The translations under genes and the position numbers were made by a program. From NCBI RefSeq assembly GCF_040581485.1, contig NC_090128.1:14632001-14696000 (forward strand): a stretch of DNA of 64,000 bases, written 5' to 3'. The stretch is from Linepithema humile (taxonomy: Eukaryota; Arthropoda; Insecta; Hymenoptera; Formicidae). Of this stretch, positions 44,516 through 54,756 are shown piece by piece. Positions within the stretch are counted from its first letter, which is position 1; each line of letters starts with the position of its first letter. Below the pieces are notes generated by a model that was not told where the DNA came from, made no database searches, and worked only from the letters and a program-made list of their open reading frames with translations.

Positions 44516-47500
44516 GTGAGTTAATTTAATTTGTCTTCTATTATTAAGATAATGGATCGAATAATAGTGTGAAGATATATAGACGCGAGACACTTTGCAG
44601 GTCGTATAATTTTTATTGTTTTATAGTAATTATATCAAAATTTTATTCTCTCGTATTTTTTAAAAGTATTTGGAGTTGTGCGTGCATTTGTTTTTATAAG
44701 AACGAAGTACTTATTTTTTTAGTTAATTTATATTAAATTTAATTATGTATTACCAATATTATTATATATATCTAGAAAAGATACATGTTATATTAGATTA
44801 TAATTATAAAAATTATTAAAAAATATGTAACCTGCAAAATGCGTTGTACATTAAAAAGAAACAAAGTGTTTCTAATTTTGATTTTGATTAAGCCCGAAGT
44901 TGAAACAACTTTCATCAGCCTAATAACCCTTTGAATCCATATATATTAAATATTAATCATATAATATTAAAAATATAATCATACATCAGAATACTTTGAA
45001 TAAAATTATGAAAAGTACACTATTTCTTCGATTCATTATCTTAAAATGGATAAGCTAGGACTTAGATGCGTTAATGAATATTTAATCCTGGAATATTTCC
45101 TAAATGTATTTCATGATTGACAGATCAGAACATAATATATTGAATTATTCAGAGAGTTTGTAGAATTTTTTTATGACAGAATTGAAAACAATTTTTATAT
45201 GTTTATATATCTTTATTTAATAATGTATGCACAAGTTGTTTAAGATGGCCAAAAGTTGTCGAATATAATGGTGCATATATTACAGACAAAGATGACTCTA
45301 AATATATAAAAATTGTTTTCAATTTTTTTATAAAAATTATATCAAATTTTCTAAATAACCCAATATATTTTTATTCTGAATAATGTACTTATGTTTGTTT
45401 ATATATTTATTTATATTTTTTTTATATGAGAAAAAATAGAAAAAAAAAATATTTAAAAAAAAGATTATACATAAAATTAAAGAAAAAAACTTGTTAAACA
45501 TGGAAAAAAAGTATTTGATGCCGCAGTAAATTTTATATAAGCTATCGTAGCAAAATTTCTTACAGTTAATTATTATTTGAACAGCAAAGAGATTTGTTAT
45601 AGATAATAATTTTATTTACCGAAATTAGTTTTGTTAAATCTGCAAATTATATTGCTAATATATGTATAATAAAAAATTTATTTTTATCTTATTGTCAAAA
45701 TTTGTATTAGTGACGACAATTTCATTGCAACAGTAAAATAAATTTATTAAAAATAACTTATTTTGTTGTAACAGCAAATTTTAACTTGTTTCTCATTTTA
45801 AAATTTGTCGATTTTTTCGAACGAAACAGATTTGTTGCATATCGAATAATCTGTAAAAGTAGTTACAATAGCGAAATTTTATTGCTAACATATTTAACAT
45901 GCAATAGCAACGATTATTTTATTGCAATAGCAAAATTCTTTTTTTCTGTGTAAATGTGTACTTTTTTTCTTCCTTCCTTACGGTAAGTGGTTTATCTTTT
46001 TATATATTTCCAGGGTTAAATATATAAATTGGCGTTGAAAAGCAAAAATGAGAAAATTTTTAAATACATACATATGTACGTATCACAAATATAAATTAAA
46101 AATGAAAAAAAGAATTCTTTTACACAAACGTAAATATACTGATAAATTATGGTATATTTGAAACAATTTATCAATTAAAAAAAAGGAGCACATTTTTTAT
46201 TAAGAATTTTGAAATATATTTATTCTTGTATTCTTGCTATACGCCAATTTCTTCGTAATCTTTCCTAGCCTACCCATGCATCCGTGGTCCTATGGCTTAA
46301 CAGAACTAGAACTATCAAAGCGGTTAAAATAACCGGTTTATTTTTTTAGAACAATTACTTAAATTTATAATGCTGTATTTCCTGAGATTTTTTCTGTGAC
46401 TTGTTGCATTGTGTTAAATGATCAAATTGATTAATTTACTTTTTCTCTTTATCACTTTTTATTAAAAAAAGAAAAAAGAAATAGAAATTGGTATATGTTA
46501 ATCGTCGGTAGTTCTAGTGTTGTTGATCCCATAGTTGAGCATAGACTTTCGAAATTCGTGGTCCCATCGATGATGATCGAGCACAGATCTCGAAACAACG
46601 TTGATACGATCGATCATTGAACAATGGTCGACTATCAACATAAATTTCGAACGCAACTAGCGGAAACAGCTGAGCTCTGCGCTAGCGTCCTGCGAAAAAC
46701 TCCCTCTCGAATTTTAGATGCAAATAGCGGTAACTGAGCTGAGCTCTGCGCTAAGCATCTTGCGAAAAATTCCTAAATGATTCTGCGATAAACTTCCAAA
46801 CGATTCCGCGAAGAATTCAATCTTATTAAACTTTGTCGGTTTATAGTTTCTTACGAACTCCTAGGTATAGAATTTTTTTATAGATAAGTTTTTGTGTTAG
46901 GTAGAATTTCTATTAGGTAGGATTTTCCATTAGAATTTTCAGATAGTTTGGATTTAAAAAATTTTTATCACTTTTTTTTTTTAATTCTTTGCTGTCGATA
47001 AAGTTTGGAACTTCTGCTTTGACAGTTAGTTTGCAGTTTATTGATAACAAAGATAATGACATAACTTTGGGTGGGCAAACAGCAAGATTTTTTCCGCGAG
47101 AGCGGATGTTCCTTGCATATAAGAATTTAAAAACTTTTTATTATTTCTATATTTTTTTTTTATTTTTTGCTGTCGATAAACTTTGGAACTTCTTCTTTGG
47201 CAGTTAGATTGCAGTTTATTGACAAAGATAATGACTGTGGGTAGGTAAAGATTCTCAGCAAGATTCTCTTTTGTGAGAGTGGAAGAAGTTTCTTGCATAT
47301 AAGGAACATCATCTTAAAAGATTTTTTTCAAATTTTATTTGTTAAATTGTTGTTAAAAGAAAATGTAATAAGATAAATGTCTCAATGGCTAGACATATTT
47401 CAATCTCCAACTATAAAAAAAATAATTTTTTAAATAGTTATAAATATAATGGCCAGAACTGGTACATATAAATATCTTATATTTCTTTGCTAATATTTAA

Positions 47501-48257
47501 TTTTAATAATTGTCGTTCATTAATTACAATTTTAGTTTTATTTGTTAGATAAACTTCAATCTTTATTAACAATTTGCCATCTGTTTTTACATAAATTTGC
47601 ATAACAAAGAAAGGATTGAAGAACATTAAACTGGAAAATCTAAAACACGTTGGTAAAAATTTTTCAAAATTTTTTTACTAAAGAAACATATTTTAGTAAC
47701 GAACACACACGGACAAATCAGTGGTCGAACTAAACCATACAAGATTAGGTACTTTTCTATTTCTTCTTTGCCTCTAGAAGGTTACAATGCTTTGGTTTTG
47801 AATATATTATAGGATATTTATGTGAAGATATAATTAGTGTTTCTTTTTTTCGGCTTGTTAAGCACTGAATTATTTTATATCAAGCGGCTCGAAGTTTCCG
47901 TTGTTCGTTTATGGTTATTGTCGGCCGCACAATCGCGCAATCAATCGAAAGCGTGCGCCTGTTTGCATTTCATTTTTAATTGTTATATAATAATTCGCTA
48001 TTAGTGTCCAATCCATCTGCCAGGATGCGTCTCGATTGCGATTGCGCGATTCTCGAACGGCCTATATTTGTTGCTTCGTCGCAGACGGTAACATATGTAT
48101 TGCTATGCTTATGCGCGTTTCCATATTCCACACGTTCTCCATTTTTATAAATATATATTAAAGAATTTTTATTAACCAGTAAATTTTTAAATTAGCCCCA
48201 TTTGTTTTTTAAGGGCTTTATTGCGTAATAACTTTCGCTGTTCTTTTAAAATATATA
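44516..48257. other. Host non-coding DNA
   Basis: AT-rich DNA without a recognisable gene. It has local duplications: 46660-46790 (GAGCTCTGCGCTA and TTGCGAAAAA twice), and 46990-47310 (listed separately). Confidence 0.5.
46990..47310. repeat. Imperfect tandem duplication, about 178-bp unit
   Basis: GCTGTCGATAAAGTTTGGAA at 46991 recurs as GCTGTCGATAAACTTTGGAA at 47169. The following 130 bp also match imperfectly, up to TTGCATATAAG. No coding potential. Confidence 0.75.
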
Positions 48258-48718
48258 CAGGGTGTCTGGCAATAATCGCCCCACCGGCCATATACAGGTA
48301 GAGGAGGTCAAATTGAGTAGAAAAGTCCTTTACCATTTTTTGATTTTTGTAATAAGTACTAAGTAATTAACGAAAAAAGATTGGTGAATCCGTGCAAGTA
48401 AAGCGCGCGCAGCGAGAAGGACATCCCACTGCTATGCGATCACTAGGCGCGCGATGAAGCGTTGGGAGGAGCGCTCTACAAATGACAATGGCAACATACG
48501 AGCGGCGCGTAACGCTAGATCCTTGTGTCCTAGTGATCGCGTAGCAGTAGGACGTCCTTCTCACCGCGCGCGCTTTACTCGCGCGGATTCGCCGATCTTT
48601 TTTCGTTAATTACTCAGTACTTATTATGAAAATTAAAAAATGGTAAAGGACTTTTCTACTCGATTTGACCTCCTCTACCTGTATATGACCGGTGGGGCGA
48701 TTATTGCCAGACACCCTG
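48258..48718. mobile_element. MITE copy 2 (461 bp)
   Basis: Full-length copy with the same ends and long inverted arms as copy 1, and without the P element. TA flanks each end (48256-48257, 48719-48720). Viral coding sequence resumes immediately to the right. Confidence 0.92.
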
Positions 48719-48923
48719 TATATCTGAATACCAAGAATTATCAGAGGATTTTATCAGAGAATTTAAGGATAAAATTAATTGGATATGTATATTTAAATCC
48801 AGGAGAATGAATACGTCTACAGATTTTTCCGCAAATCTAAAAACATTTATATCTTATACTAACAATAAATTTTCTAAAGAATTCCTTAATGAATTTAATG
48901 ATAAAATATTTCAATTTCCTTAA
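48719..48923 (+). pseudogene. W/F-repeat protein copy B, 3' part
   Basis: The sequence continues the repeat array of 24973-25852 (SEYQELSEDFIREFKDKINW). It then diverges and ends at TAA 48921-48923. The join across the 22.9-kb insertion is exact when one TA is kept. Confidence 0.85.
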
Positions 48924-49030
48924 TAATATGGTTATCTTTTTAGAAAAAATACATTACAATAATAAATAAATGTTAAATTTGAATATTTATGCGCAAATGT
49001 AACAATATCATAACAATAAACAATATTAAA

Positions 49031-50599
49031 ATGGAACAGGTAATGAGCAATCATATCATATATTCTAACATATATAATAAGTTAAAATACACAGATTTAT
49101 TAAGTCTTTATAGTATAGATTATTTCAGATTAAGCGTTACAGACTATATAAGATTAAAACGAAACAGTTTCAATTGGAACCGTATTACGCAAACGGGAAT
49201 GTTACAGGATGAATTTATTATAGAATTCATCGATGAACTTAATATACAACTAGTTATTATTTATAACAAAATGAATGATAAAACTCTAAAATTAATTTTA
49301 GACGAAAATAATATATGTTTTGCAGTAAAGTATCAAGACGTTAGCAATATCATAAACGAAATTTCTCATTATTTTACAGATCACATATGGACTGTTGTGT
49401 CTCAATTCCAAAGGTTAAATGACGATACTATAAGAAAATACGAAAATAAATTAGATTGGTATAGTCTATGCAAATGTCAGAGTTTATCTGAAAACATAAT
49501 AAGAGAATTTGTACATAAGATTGAATGGAAGTATATATCGGAATCTCAGACATTGTCAGAAGATTTCATGGAAGAATTTAAAAACGAAATATGTTGGAAA
49601 GATATATCTAAATTCCAAAAACTATCAGAAAATTTTATAAAAAAATTTAAAAGTAATATAGATTGGAAGAATATTTCTAAATATCAAAAATTATCAGAAG
49701 ATTTCATACGCGAATTTAAAGGATGTGTATTGTGGAAATGTATATCTAAATATCAGATAATGTCAGAGAACTTTATGAGGGAATTTAAAAAATATATCAG
49801 TTGGGATTTAGTATCTAGATACCAAACGTTGTCAAACGACTTCATTTTTGAATTTAGAAATGAACTAAATTGGGATAATCTATGCCAATATCAGACAAAA
49901 AACATATCAGAAGATTTTATATGTAAAGTTCATGATAAAATATCATGGAAACAACTAATTAGAAATATAAACTTATCCGATAGAATAATTTTAGAATTTT
50001 ACGATAAAATGGATTGGGAATACATGTGTAGATATGTGAAATTATCTCCAAGTATAATTGAAAGCTTTTCTGATAAATTCTCGTGGAATATAATATCTAG
50101 ATACCGCATATTATCCGAAAATTTCATAAGAAGATTTAAAGATTACGTTGAGTGGAAATATATATCTAAGTATCAAAGGTTATCAGAGACTTTCATGAAA
50201 GAATTTAAAGATAAAATTGATTGGTATATTGTATCTAAAAATCAAATACTATCAGAAAAGTTTATTAACGAATATAGGTTTAAAATAAATTGGACATTAA
50301 TATCTGAACACCAAAATCTTTCGGAAAATTTCATTATACCTAATCGTATCTATATAAAGGTCATACCTAATGTACCAATATATAAAGTAGATAATAGGAC
50401 AGTCTTATATTTATCAAAATTAATCTATAATATGATATTAAATTTTCGTCTGTTTTTAATTTTCTCACGCGAGTATATGTATAAAGTCATTTATAATAGT
50501 TTCTATATTAATCTCTTTATATTCAAATTCTACGTTATCTATAATTATTGTAAAATTACTAAAACTAATATTATCATATATAAATATATTAAACTTTAA
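49031..50599 (+). CDS. F-box-like protein with W/F repeats, copy C
   Basis: I chose ATG 49031 rather than the upstream 48989, because the N-terminus from there (SNHIIYSNIYNKLKYTDLLSLY) aligns with the F-box-like start of copy A. About sixteen repeats of the W..IS.YQ.LSE.FI.EF type follow to about 50330. The last 85 residues do not fit the repeat and overlap the opposite-strand gene at 50465-51196. The original end was therefore probably near 50340, and the tail may be readthrough after a break. F-box plus a repeat array suggests a ubiquitin-ligase adaptor with a target-binding domain; this is inference. Confidence 0.65.
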   Translation: MEQVMSNHIIYSNIYNKLKYTDLLSLYSIDYFRLSVTDYIRLKRNSFNWNRITQTGMLQDEFIIEFIDELNIQLVIIYNKMNDKTLKLILDENNICFAVKYQDVSNIINEISHYFTDHIWTVVSQFQRLNDDTIRKYENKLDWYSLCKCQSLSENIIREFVHKIEWKYISESQTLSEDFMEEFKNEICWKDISKFQKLSENFIKKFKSNIDWKNISKYQKLSEDFIREFKGCVLWKCISKYQIMSENFMREFKKYISWDLVSRYQTLSNDFIFEFRNELNWDNLCQYQTKNISEDFICKVHDKISWKQLIRNINLSDRIILEFYDKMDWEYMCRYVKLSPSIIESFSDKFSWNIISRYRILSENFIRRFKDYVEWKYISKYQRLSETFMKEFKDKIDWYIVSKNQILSEKFINEYRFKINWTLISEHQNLSENFIIPNRIYIKVIPNVPIYKVDNRTVLYLSKLIYNMILNFRLFLIFSREYMYKVIYNSFYINLFIFKFYVIYNYCKITKTNIIIYKYIKL

Positions 50600-51196
50600 T
50601 TCTTTATCAAATGGTACAATATAATTTAACTTTAAAAACTTGCTTGATAGTGATGTTCCAACTATTCTACTTAAGTTACCAAAGTTCACTAACGTATTTG
50701 TATTAATAAAATATTCCTTATTCTTGTTAAACAATCTATTAATTTCTGAGTACGATACATATTTTATGACAAACGGATCATCTGACTTAAATAATTTGCT
50801 TAATTCTATATCTTTTTCCCTTTCGATATTCCATAAAAAAACCATCTTTTTCGGCTTTACAATTATCCTACCATATTTCAATATTAAGTTGAAAAAGTTC
50901 AATTCGGAAAAATCTACATAATTGCTTTCATCCGTGCTTGATAAAATTTCTTTTTCAACTTTAATTCTAGAATTATTAAAATAATCTATTATTAATTCTC
51001 TGTTGATATTCTTTGAAACTAAACTATACAAGAATCTGACATCTTCCTCGTTTACAAAGAAATCTTCACTGAAATTAATGTTGAATATTCCTCTATTTTT
51101 ACTTATAAAATCATCAAAATTATGTTTATCATCTTCTAATGTAGTTTTCATGTATTCTTCTATACTAGCTATAAGTCCACCAATGTTATTTTCCAT
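50465..51196 (-). CDS. Unknown viral protein (243 aa)
   Basis: The start is the ATG at 51194-51196. The protein is soluble-looking, with an acidic N-terminal half and no membrane segment. No motif is recognised. It lies next to the H5-H6-H7-like group but on the other strand. The 3' end overlaps the repeat protein C frame by 134 bp. Confidence 0.6.
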   Translation of the reverse strand: MENNIGGLIASIEEYMKTTLEDDKHNFDDFISKNRGIFNINFSEDFFVNEEDVRFLYSLVSKNINRELIIDYFNNSRIKVEKEILSSTDESNYVDFSELNFFNLILKYGRIIVKPKKMVFLWNIEREKDIELSKLFKSDDPFVIKYVSYSEINRLFNKNKEYFINTNTLVNFGNLSRIVGTSLSSKFLKLNYIVPFDKELKFNIFIYDNISFSNFTIIIDNVEFEYKEINIETIINDFIHILA

Positions 51197-51283
51197 AGTA
51201 GTATTTATCTAATTTATTTTTTGAAAAATTATAAGAAATTAATAAAAGTATTTATAAAAATTATATTCAAATAAAACTCAAAA

Positions 51284-52249
51284 ATGAGCAAAGCTAGAAA
51301 GAATCAGAAATCTGATAATTCTTCTTTGTCATCTGATGATGATGAAATTATCGAATCGTTAGAGACTAAAACTAAAATTAAAACTAAAACTAAGAAAAAT
51401 AGTGATGTTTCAACTGAAAGATACGATAAATCATCAAGCCTTGAATCTAGTGATGAAGAAATTAAAAGTGACGAAGAAACTAAAAGTGTGGAAGAGAATC
51501 AAAGCGACGAAGACATTAAAATATCTGATAAAGGAGCAAAAAAGAAGACTAAAATAAATAAGCAAGATATAAATAATAAAGAAAAAGTTAATAAAAAAGA
51601 AGTTAATTTATATAATAAAATAGAATATGACGCTAACGTATTTGATGAAATAAGCGATGAATTCATTACAAAACGAGTGGCAATTAAATTTAGAACTTTT
51701 CTAGAAAAAGATACATATAAAGAAACAGAGTTGAAAAAAATGTACAATATTATATGGAATCATAGCATAGGTCTTATTTATTTTGGATTTATCCATAATA
51801 CTAAAGATCTTTCATCTATATTAGATAAGATAGATAATATGATAACTCTCAATAAAAGATTATTTGATAATAATATTAAACTTAAATCATCTGACAAAAG
51901 TGGAAATTCTAAATCATATACAAAAAATAAAGACCTTAAAATTTACACATTACAATCGTTCAAAGAAGAAAAAAGAGTTCAAAAGGAAATTATACACGCG
52001 TGGAATTTACTATTTATAGCACTTAGTATATTAGAAATGATTGATATTAACGTTTATAATGGAATAGTAAAAACATTCAAAGTATCTGAAATATTTACAT
52101 ATACATACAACAACTTCCTCGAATGGTATTACGACACAGAAGGAGGATGCAATTTTACATCTATATTACGAATACTTAAAAAACAAAGAGTTCAGAAACA
52201 AGATATTGGACAGAAACTAATTAGAGAAAAACAGAGAAGTAATAAATGA
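51284..52249 (+). CDS. Possible H5-like (VLTF-4) late transcription factor
   Basis: The first 110 residues are very rich in Ser, Lys, Asp and Glu and probably disordered. A folded, helix-rich C-terminal domain follows (about 115-310). This layout, and its position directly upstream of topoisomerase IB and the H7-like gene on the same strand, parallels the H5-H6-H7 order of vertebrate poxviruses. H5 proteins are DNA-binding substrates of the viral kinase and work in late transcription and morphogenesis. Sequence similarity alone did not let me confirm it, so the call rests on layout and context. No break is seen. Confidence 0.45.
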   Translation: MSKARKNQKSDNSSLSSDDDEIIESLETKTKIKTKTKKNSDVSTERYDKSSSLESSDEEIKSDEETKSVEENQSDEDIKISDKGAKKKTKINKQDINNKEKVNKKEVNLYNKIEYDANVFDEISDEFITKRVAIKFRTFLEKDTYKETELKKMYNIIWNHSIGLIYFGFIHNTKDLSSILDKIDNMITLNKRLFDNNIKLKSSDKSGNSKSYTKNKDLKIYTLQSFKEEKRVQKEIIHAWNLLFIALSILEMIDINVYNGIVKTFKVSEIFTYTYNNFLEWYYDTEGGCNFTSILRILKKQRVQKQDIGQKLIREKQRSNK

Positions 52250-52303
52250 ATTTAATTTTTATTTTATTGTTAATCTATTAAATTATTTTTATTTTGTATT
52301 GAA

Positions 52304-53275
52304 ATGAAATACAAAATTTTTTATTTATACAAAGATGGAAAATTATACAATAATGATAAACTTGTTGGAGAGAAAGACGATTGCTATAAAATAATAAAAA
52401 AATATAAAATACCCAAACATATTACTGACGTAAAAGTAGTAAAACAAAAATTTAAATGTGCAGACTACAACTTATTATTTATCGGTAAAGACAAAACTGG
52501 AAAAACACAATATTTTTATGGAGATATATATGTAAACTTCAGAAGAAATAATAAACTTAAATCATTTTTAAGAATAGATAGTAAAAAAGATATAATAAAT
52601 AAGTACATTAATGATAATAAAGTGTCAGATTTTAATAAATTAACTAAAGAATCTTTAATGTCGTTATTAATAATATTAGAATTTAAATTTTATATAAGAA
52701 CTGGTAGAAAAAAATACAGTGATGAAAATAATACTGTTGGCATTCTAACGTTAAAAAAAAAAAATATAACAGTAGACAAGAATAATATATTTATAATCTT
52801 TATAGGAAAAAAAAAAATAATCCATAAATTTGTAATTAGTAAAATTCTTGATGAATATGTATATAAATTTATAACTGTTCTGTACGATAACTGTAAAGAC
52901 GATAATGATTATTTATTTTCAATCAACGGAGTTTTTATAGGAGAATCGAAATTTTACAATGTATTAAAAAGTTTAGGCATTACATTAAAAGATATAAGAA
53001 CATATGGATCAAATCTTATATTATTACGAGAGATGTGGAAATTCATAAATTCTATTGGTGACAATAATATAAATAAGGTAGATATTAAAAAAATGTTACA
53101 AGTTGTACTTTGTAACACAGCCGATACGATAGGACATTTAAAATCTATTTCAAAAAGATCATATGTAATTGATATATTAATTGATAAAGAAAACATTAGT
53201 GACATTGTAAAAAACTTCGATCCAGACTTTACGAAATTTTATAATTACGTTATAAATAAATTAAAGAATGGATAA
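52304..53275 (+). CDS. DNA topoisomerase IB (poxvirus H6 type)
   Basis: The enzyme relaxes supercoils through a 3'-phosphotyrosine intermediate. The 323 residues match the small poxvirus type. KIPKHITDVKVV and QYFYGD lie in the N-terminal domain. The catalytic set is Arg132 or Arg135 in the YIRTGRKKY segment, a Lys near 170 (GKKKIIHKF), Arg232 (KDIRTYG), His278 (TIGHLKS) and nucleophile Tyr287 (SKRSYVID). The start follows a TGAA spacer; the stop overlaps the next gene by 8 bp, implying a conserved pair. The frame is intact. This is one of the strongest poxvirus markers in the window. Confidence 0.95.
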   Translation: MKYKIFYLYKDGKLYNNDKLVGEKDDCYKIIKKYKIPKHITDVKVVKQKFKCADYNLLFIGKDKTGKTQYFYGDIYVNFRRNNKLKSFLRIDSKKDIINKYINDNKVSDFNKLTKESLMSLLIILEFKFYIRTGRKKYSDENNTVGILTLKKKNITVDKNNIFIIFIGKKKIIHKFVISKILDEYVYKFITVLYDNCKDDNDYLFSINGVFIGESKFYNVLKSLGITLKDIRTYGSNLILLREMWKFINSIGDNNINKVDIKKMLQVVLCNTADTIGHLKSISKRSYVIDILIDKENISDIVKNFDPDFTKFYNYVINKLKNG

Positions 53276-53708
53276 ATTAAATAATGTTAATACATCCATA
53301 ATTACTGGATTAAATTTAATTTCAAACGACATAAAAGATGTTATTGTAGTAAGAATAATAAACAATATACTGCATCTTAACAAAGGATATAATATGTTCA
53401 TAGATGATAATAATAATATTATTAAATTATATTATTATAAAGATTTAAATAACGAAGAGAAATATCCATATTTGATAAAATTAAGCAAAAATTTTAAGAA
53501 ATTACCTAAACAAGATTTCAAAATTAACGAAATATACAATATAAATTATGACATTTTTTACACAAATATACTGGATAAATACTATTTAAATAATAAATAT
53601 ATAGACAAATCGTATGTAAAATTCGAAGAATTATTAAAAAAGAAAAATAAAGTAGAAACAATCGACTATGATTATATTCCTCAGTGTAACTTGAAATATT
53701 TTAAATAA
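53268..53708 (+). CDS. H7-like poxvirus protein (membrane biogenesis)
   Basis: The 146-residue frame follows topoisomerase IB with an 8-bp overlap, and its size equals the usual H7 size. In vertebrate poxviruses H7 follows H6 and is needed for crescent membrane formation, binding phosphoinositides. I see no diagnostic motif, so the call rests on position and length. The frame is intact and ends convergent with the L1-like gene. Confidence 0.6.
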   Translation: MDKLNNVNTSIITGLNLISNDIKDVIVVRIINNILHLNKGYNMFIDDNNNIIKLYYYKDLNNEEKYPYLIKLSKNFKKLPKQDFKINEIYNINYDIFYTNILDKYYLNNKYIDKSYVKFEELLKKKNKVETIDYDYIPQCNLKYFK

Positions 53709-53712
53709 TATA

Positions 53713-54443
53713 TTAATCCTTGACTTTATTAAGTCCCCTAGCTAAAGCTAGTAGATTTATATATGTAGAGTTTTTTTTTGCTAACTCTATTTCTATCTTA
53801 TCCTTCGATTTAACTATGAACATACCTTTATATAAATACAACACATACGCTATTATAAGAGGTATTCCTATTCCAAGACATATCCAAATTATGGTATTAA
53901 CATTGAACGATTTCTGAGACGAAGCAATTTCCGTAGACGCAGTTGCTACTATGTCCATTACAGTTTTTATTCCACAAGATGCTTTAGCCTGTCCAGAGTT
54001 CAAAAATTCGAACACCAAAACTTGTCCATCGGGGGCAACACATTCGTCGACAATAAAATCCTGAACTGTTATACCGTTCTCTACTCTGGTACTTGCACTA
54101 CAAGTATTTTCTATATATGTTTTAAAATCGTTTCTTATTTTATTTACCGTAGTTTGTATGTTAGTCTTAATTGTAAATAATTTAGCTCCTTCTTCTTTTT
54201 GTTCGTTAAATTGTTATAAATTTTAAACGACGCATCTACAACTGAATCAATAGACGCTTTTGCTTCAGCACTACAGAAATTTTGTAATCTTAACGTACAT
54301 CCCTTTGATTTTGAAAATTTTACATGTCCAAACTGAATAGAACATTTTGCGCTTGCATCTGCCTTAGCTGTATTCTTTAATTCAATTTTCATCTCATTTA
54401 CTATATCATTGACGATAGTCTGAATAGAAGCACTAGCACCCAT
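53713..54443 (-). pseudogene. L1-like myristoylated virion membrane protein (one frameshift)
   Basis: The N-terminus MGASASIQTIVN carries a strong N-myristoylation signal at Gly2. Cysteines are spaced through the ectodomain, and one transmembrane segment lies near the C-terminus (WICLGIGIPLIIAYVLYLY). This is the layout of the L1/F9 family, which belongs to the poxvirus entry machinery on the mature virion. The frame shifts near 54205 beside a run of T on the minus strand; the downstream frame is open through 54180-53713. Only one base appears to be missing, so it is either early decay or a homopolymer error. Confidence 0.85.
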
Positions 54444-54503
54444 TTCTATTTATTGCAAGTTATTTTCAATATCAATTAAACTAATAAAGATTTTTTCTTA
54501 TAA

Positions 54504-54755
54504 ATGGATTTAGATATATTAAATGGTTTCTACGGTGGAGTTAAGAAACAAAATCATGATGAATCTATCAAACAACAATATAGAAAAGAGATTAAAAGCG
54601 ACGATGATCATCAAACTCAATTTAACATGTTGACATTTATAATTATAATTGCAATTGTTATAATTTTAATAGGAATAATCATATATTTTTCAATGAAAAG
54701 AGGAAAATTATCAAATAAACAACAAGATATAAGAGATAGTTATGAAGACGATTAG
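54504..54755 (+). CDS. Small viral membrane protein (83 aa)
   Basis: The start lies in TATAAATGG (late-promoter type). Residues 42-64 are a hydrophobic span (MLTFIIIIAIVIILIGIIIY), with polar, charged ends. It lies between the L1-like and polymerase genes. It resembles the small single-span proteins of poxvirus virion membranes, but I cannot name a family. Confidence 0.6.
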   Translation: MDLDILNGFYGGVKKQNHDESIKQQYRKEIKSDDDHQTQFNMLTFIIIIAIVIILIGIIIYFSMKRGKLSNKQQDIRDSYEDD

Positions 54756-54756
54756 A

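Larger units (their letters stand above)
25853..48718. mobile_element. 22.9-kb composite insertion bounded by two MITEs
   Basis: The outer ends are the left end of one MITE (25853, CAGGGTGTCTGG) and the right end of a second copy (48718). TA lies on both outer sides (25851-25852 and 48719-48720), and removal of one TA plus the insert restores the viral frame. Inside are MITE 1 with a nested P element, two metalloprotease genes with a third fragment, and host non-coding DNA. The two simplest explanations are transposition of the whole unit by its outer ends, or recombination of host DNA with a MITE already in the viral gene. Confidence 0.8.

Noticed and set aside
48367..48564. 65-residue frame on the minus strand
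   Set aside because: It lies entirely inside MITE copy 2, a non-coding element.
48989..49030. Upstream ATG as the start of repeat protein C
   Set aside because: The F-box-like N-terminus shared with copy A begins at the ATG at 49031.
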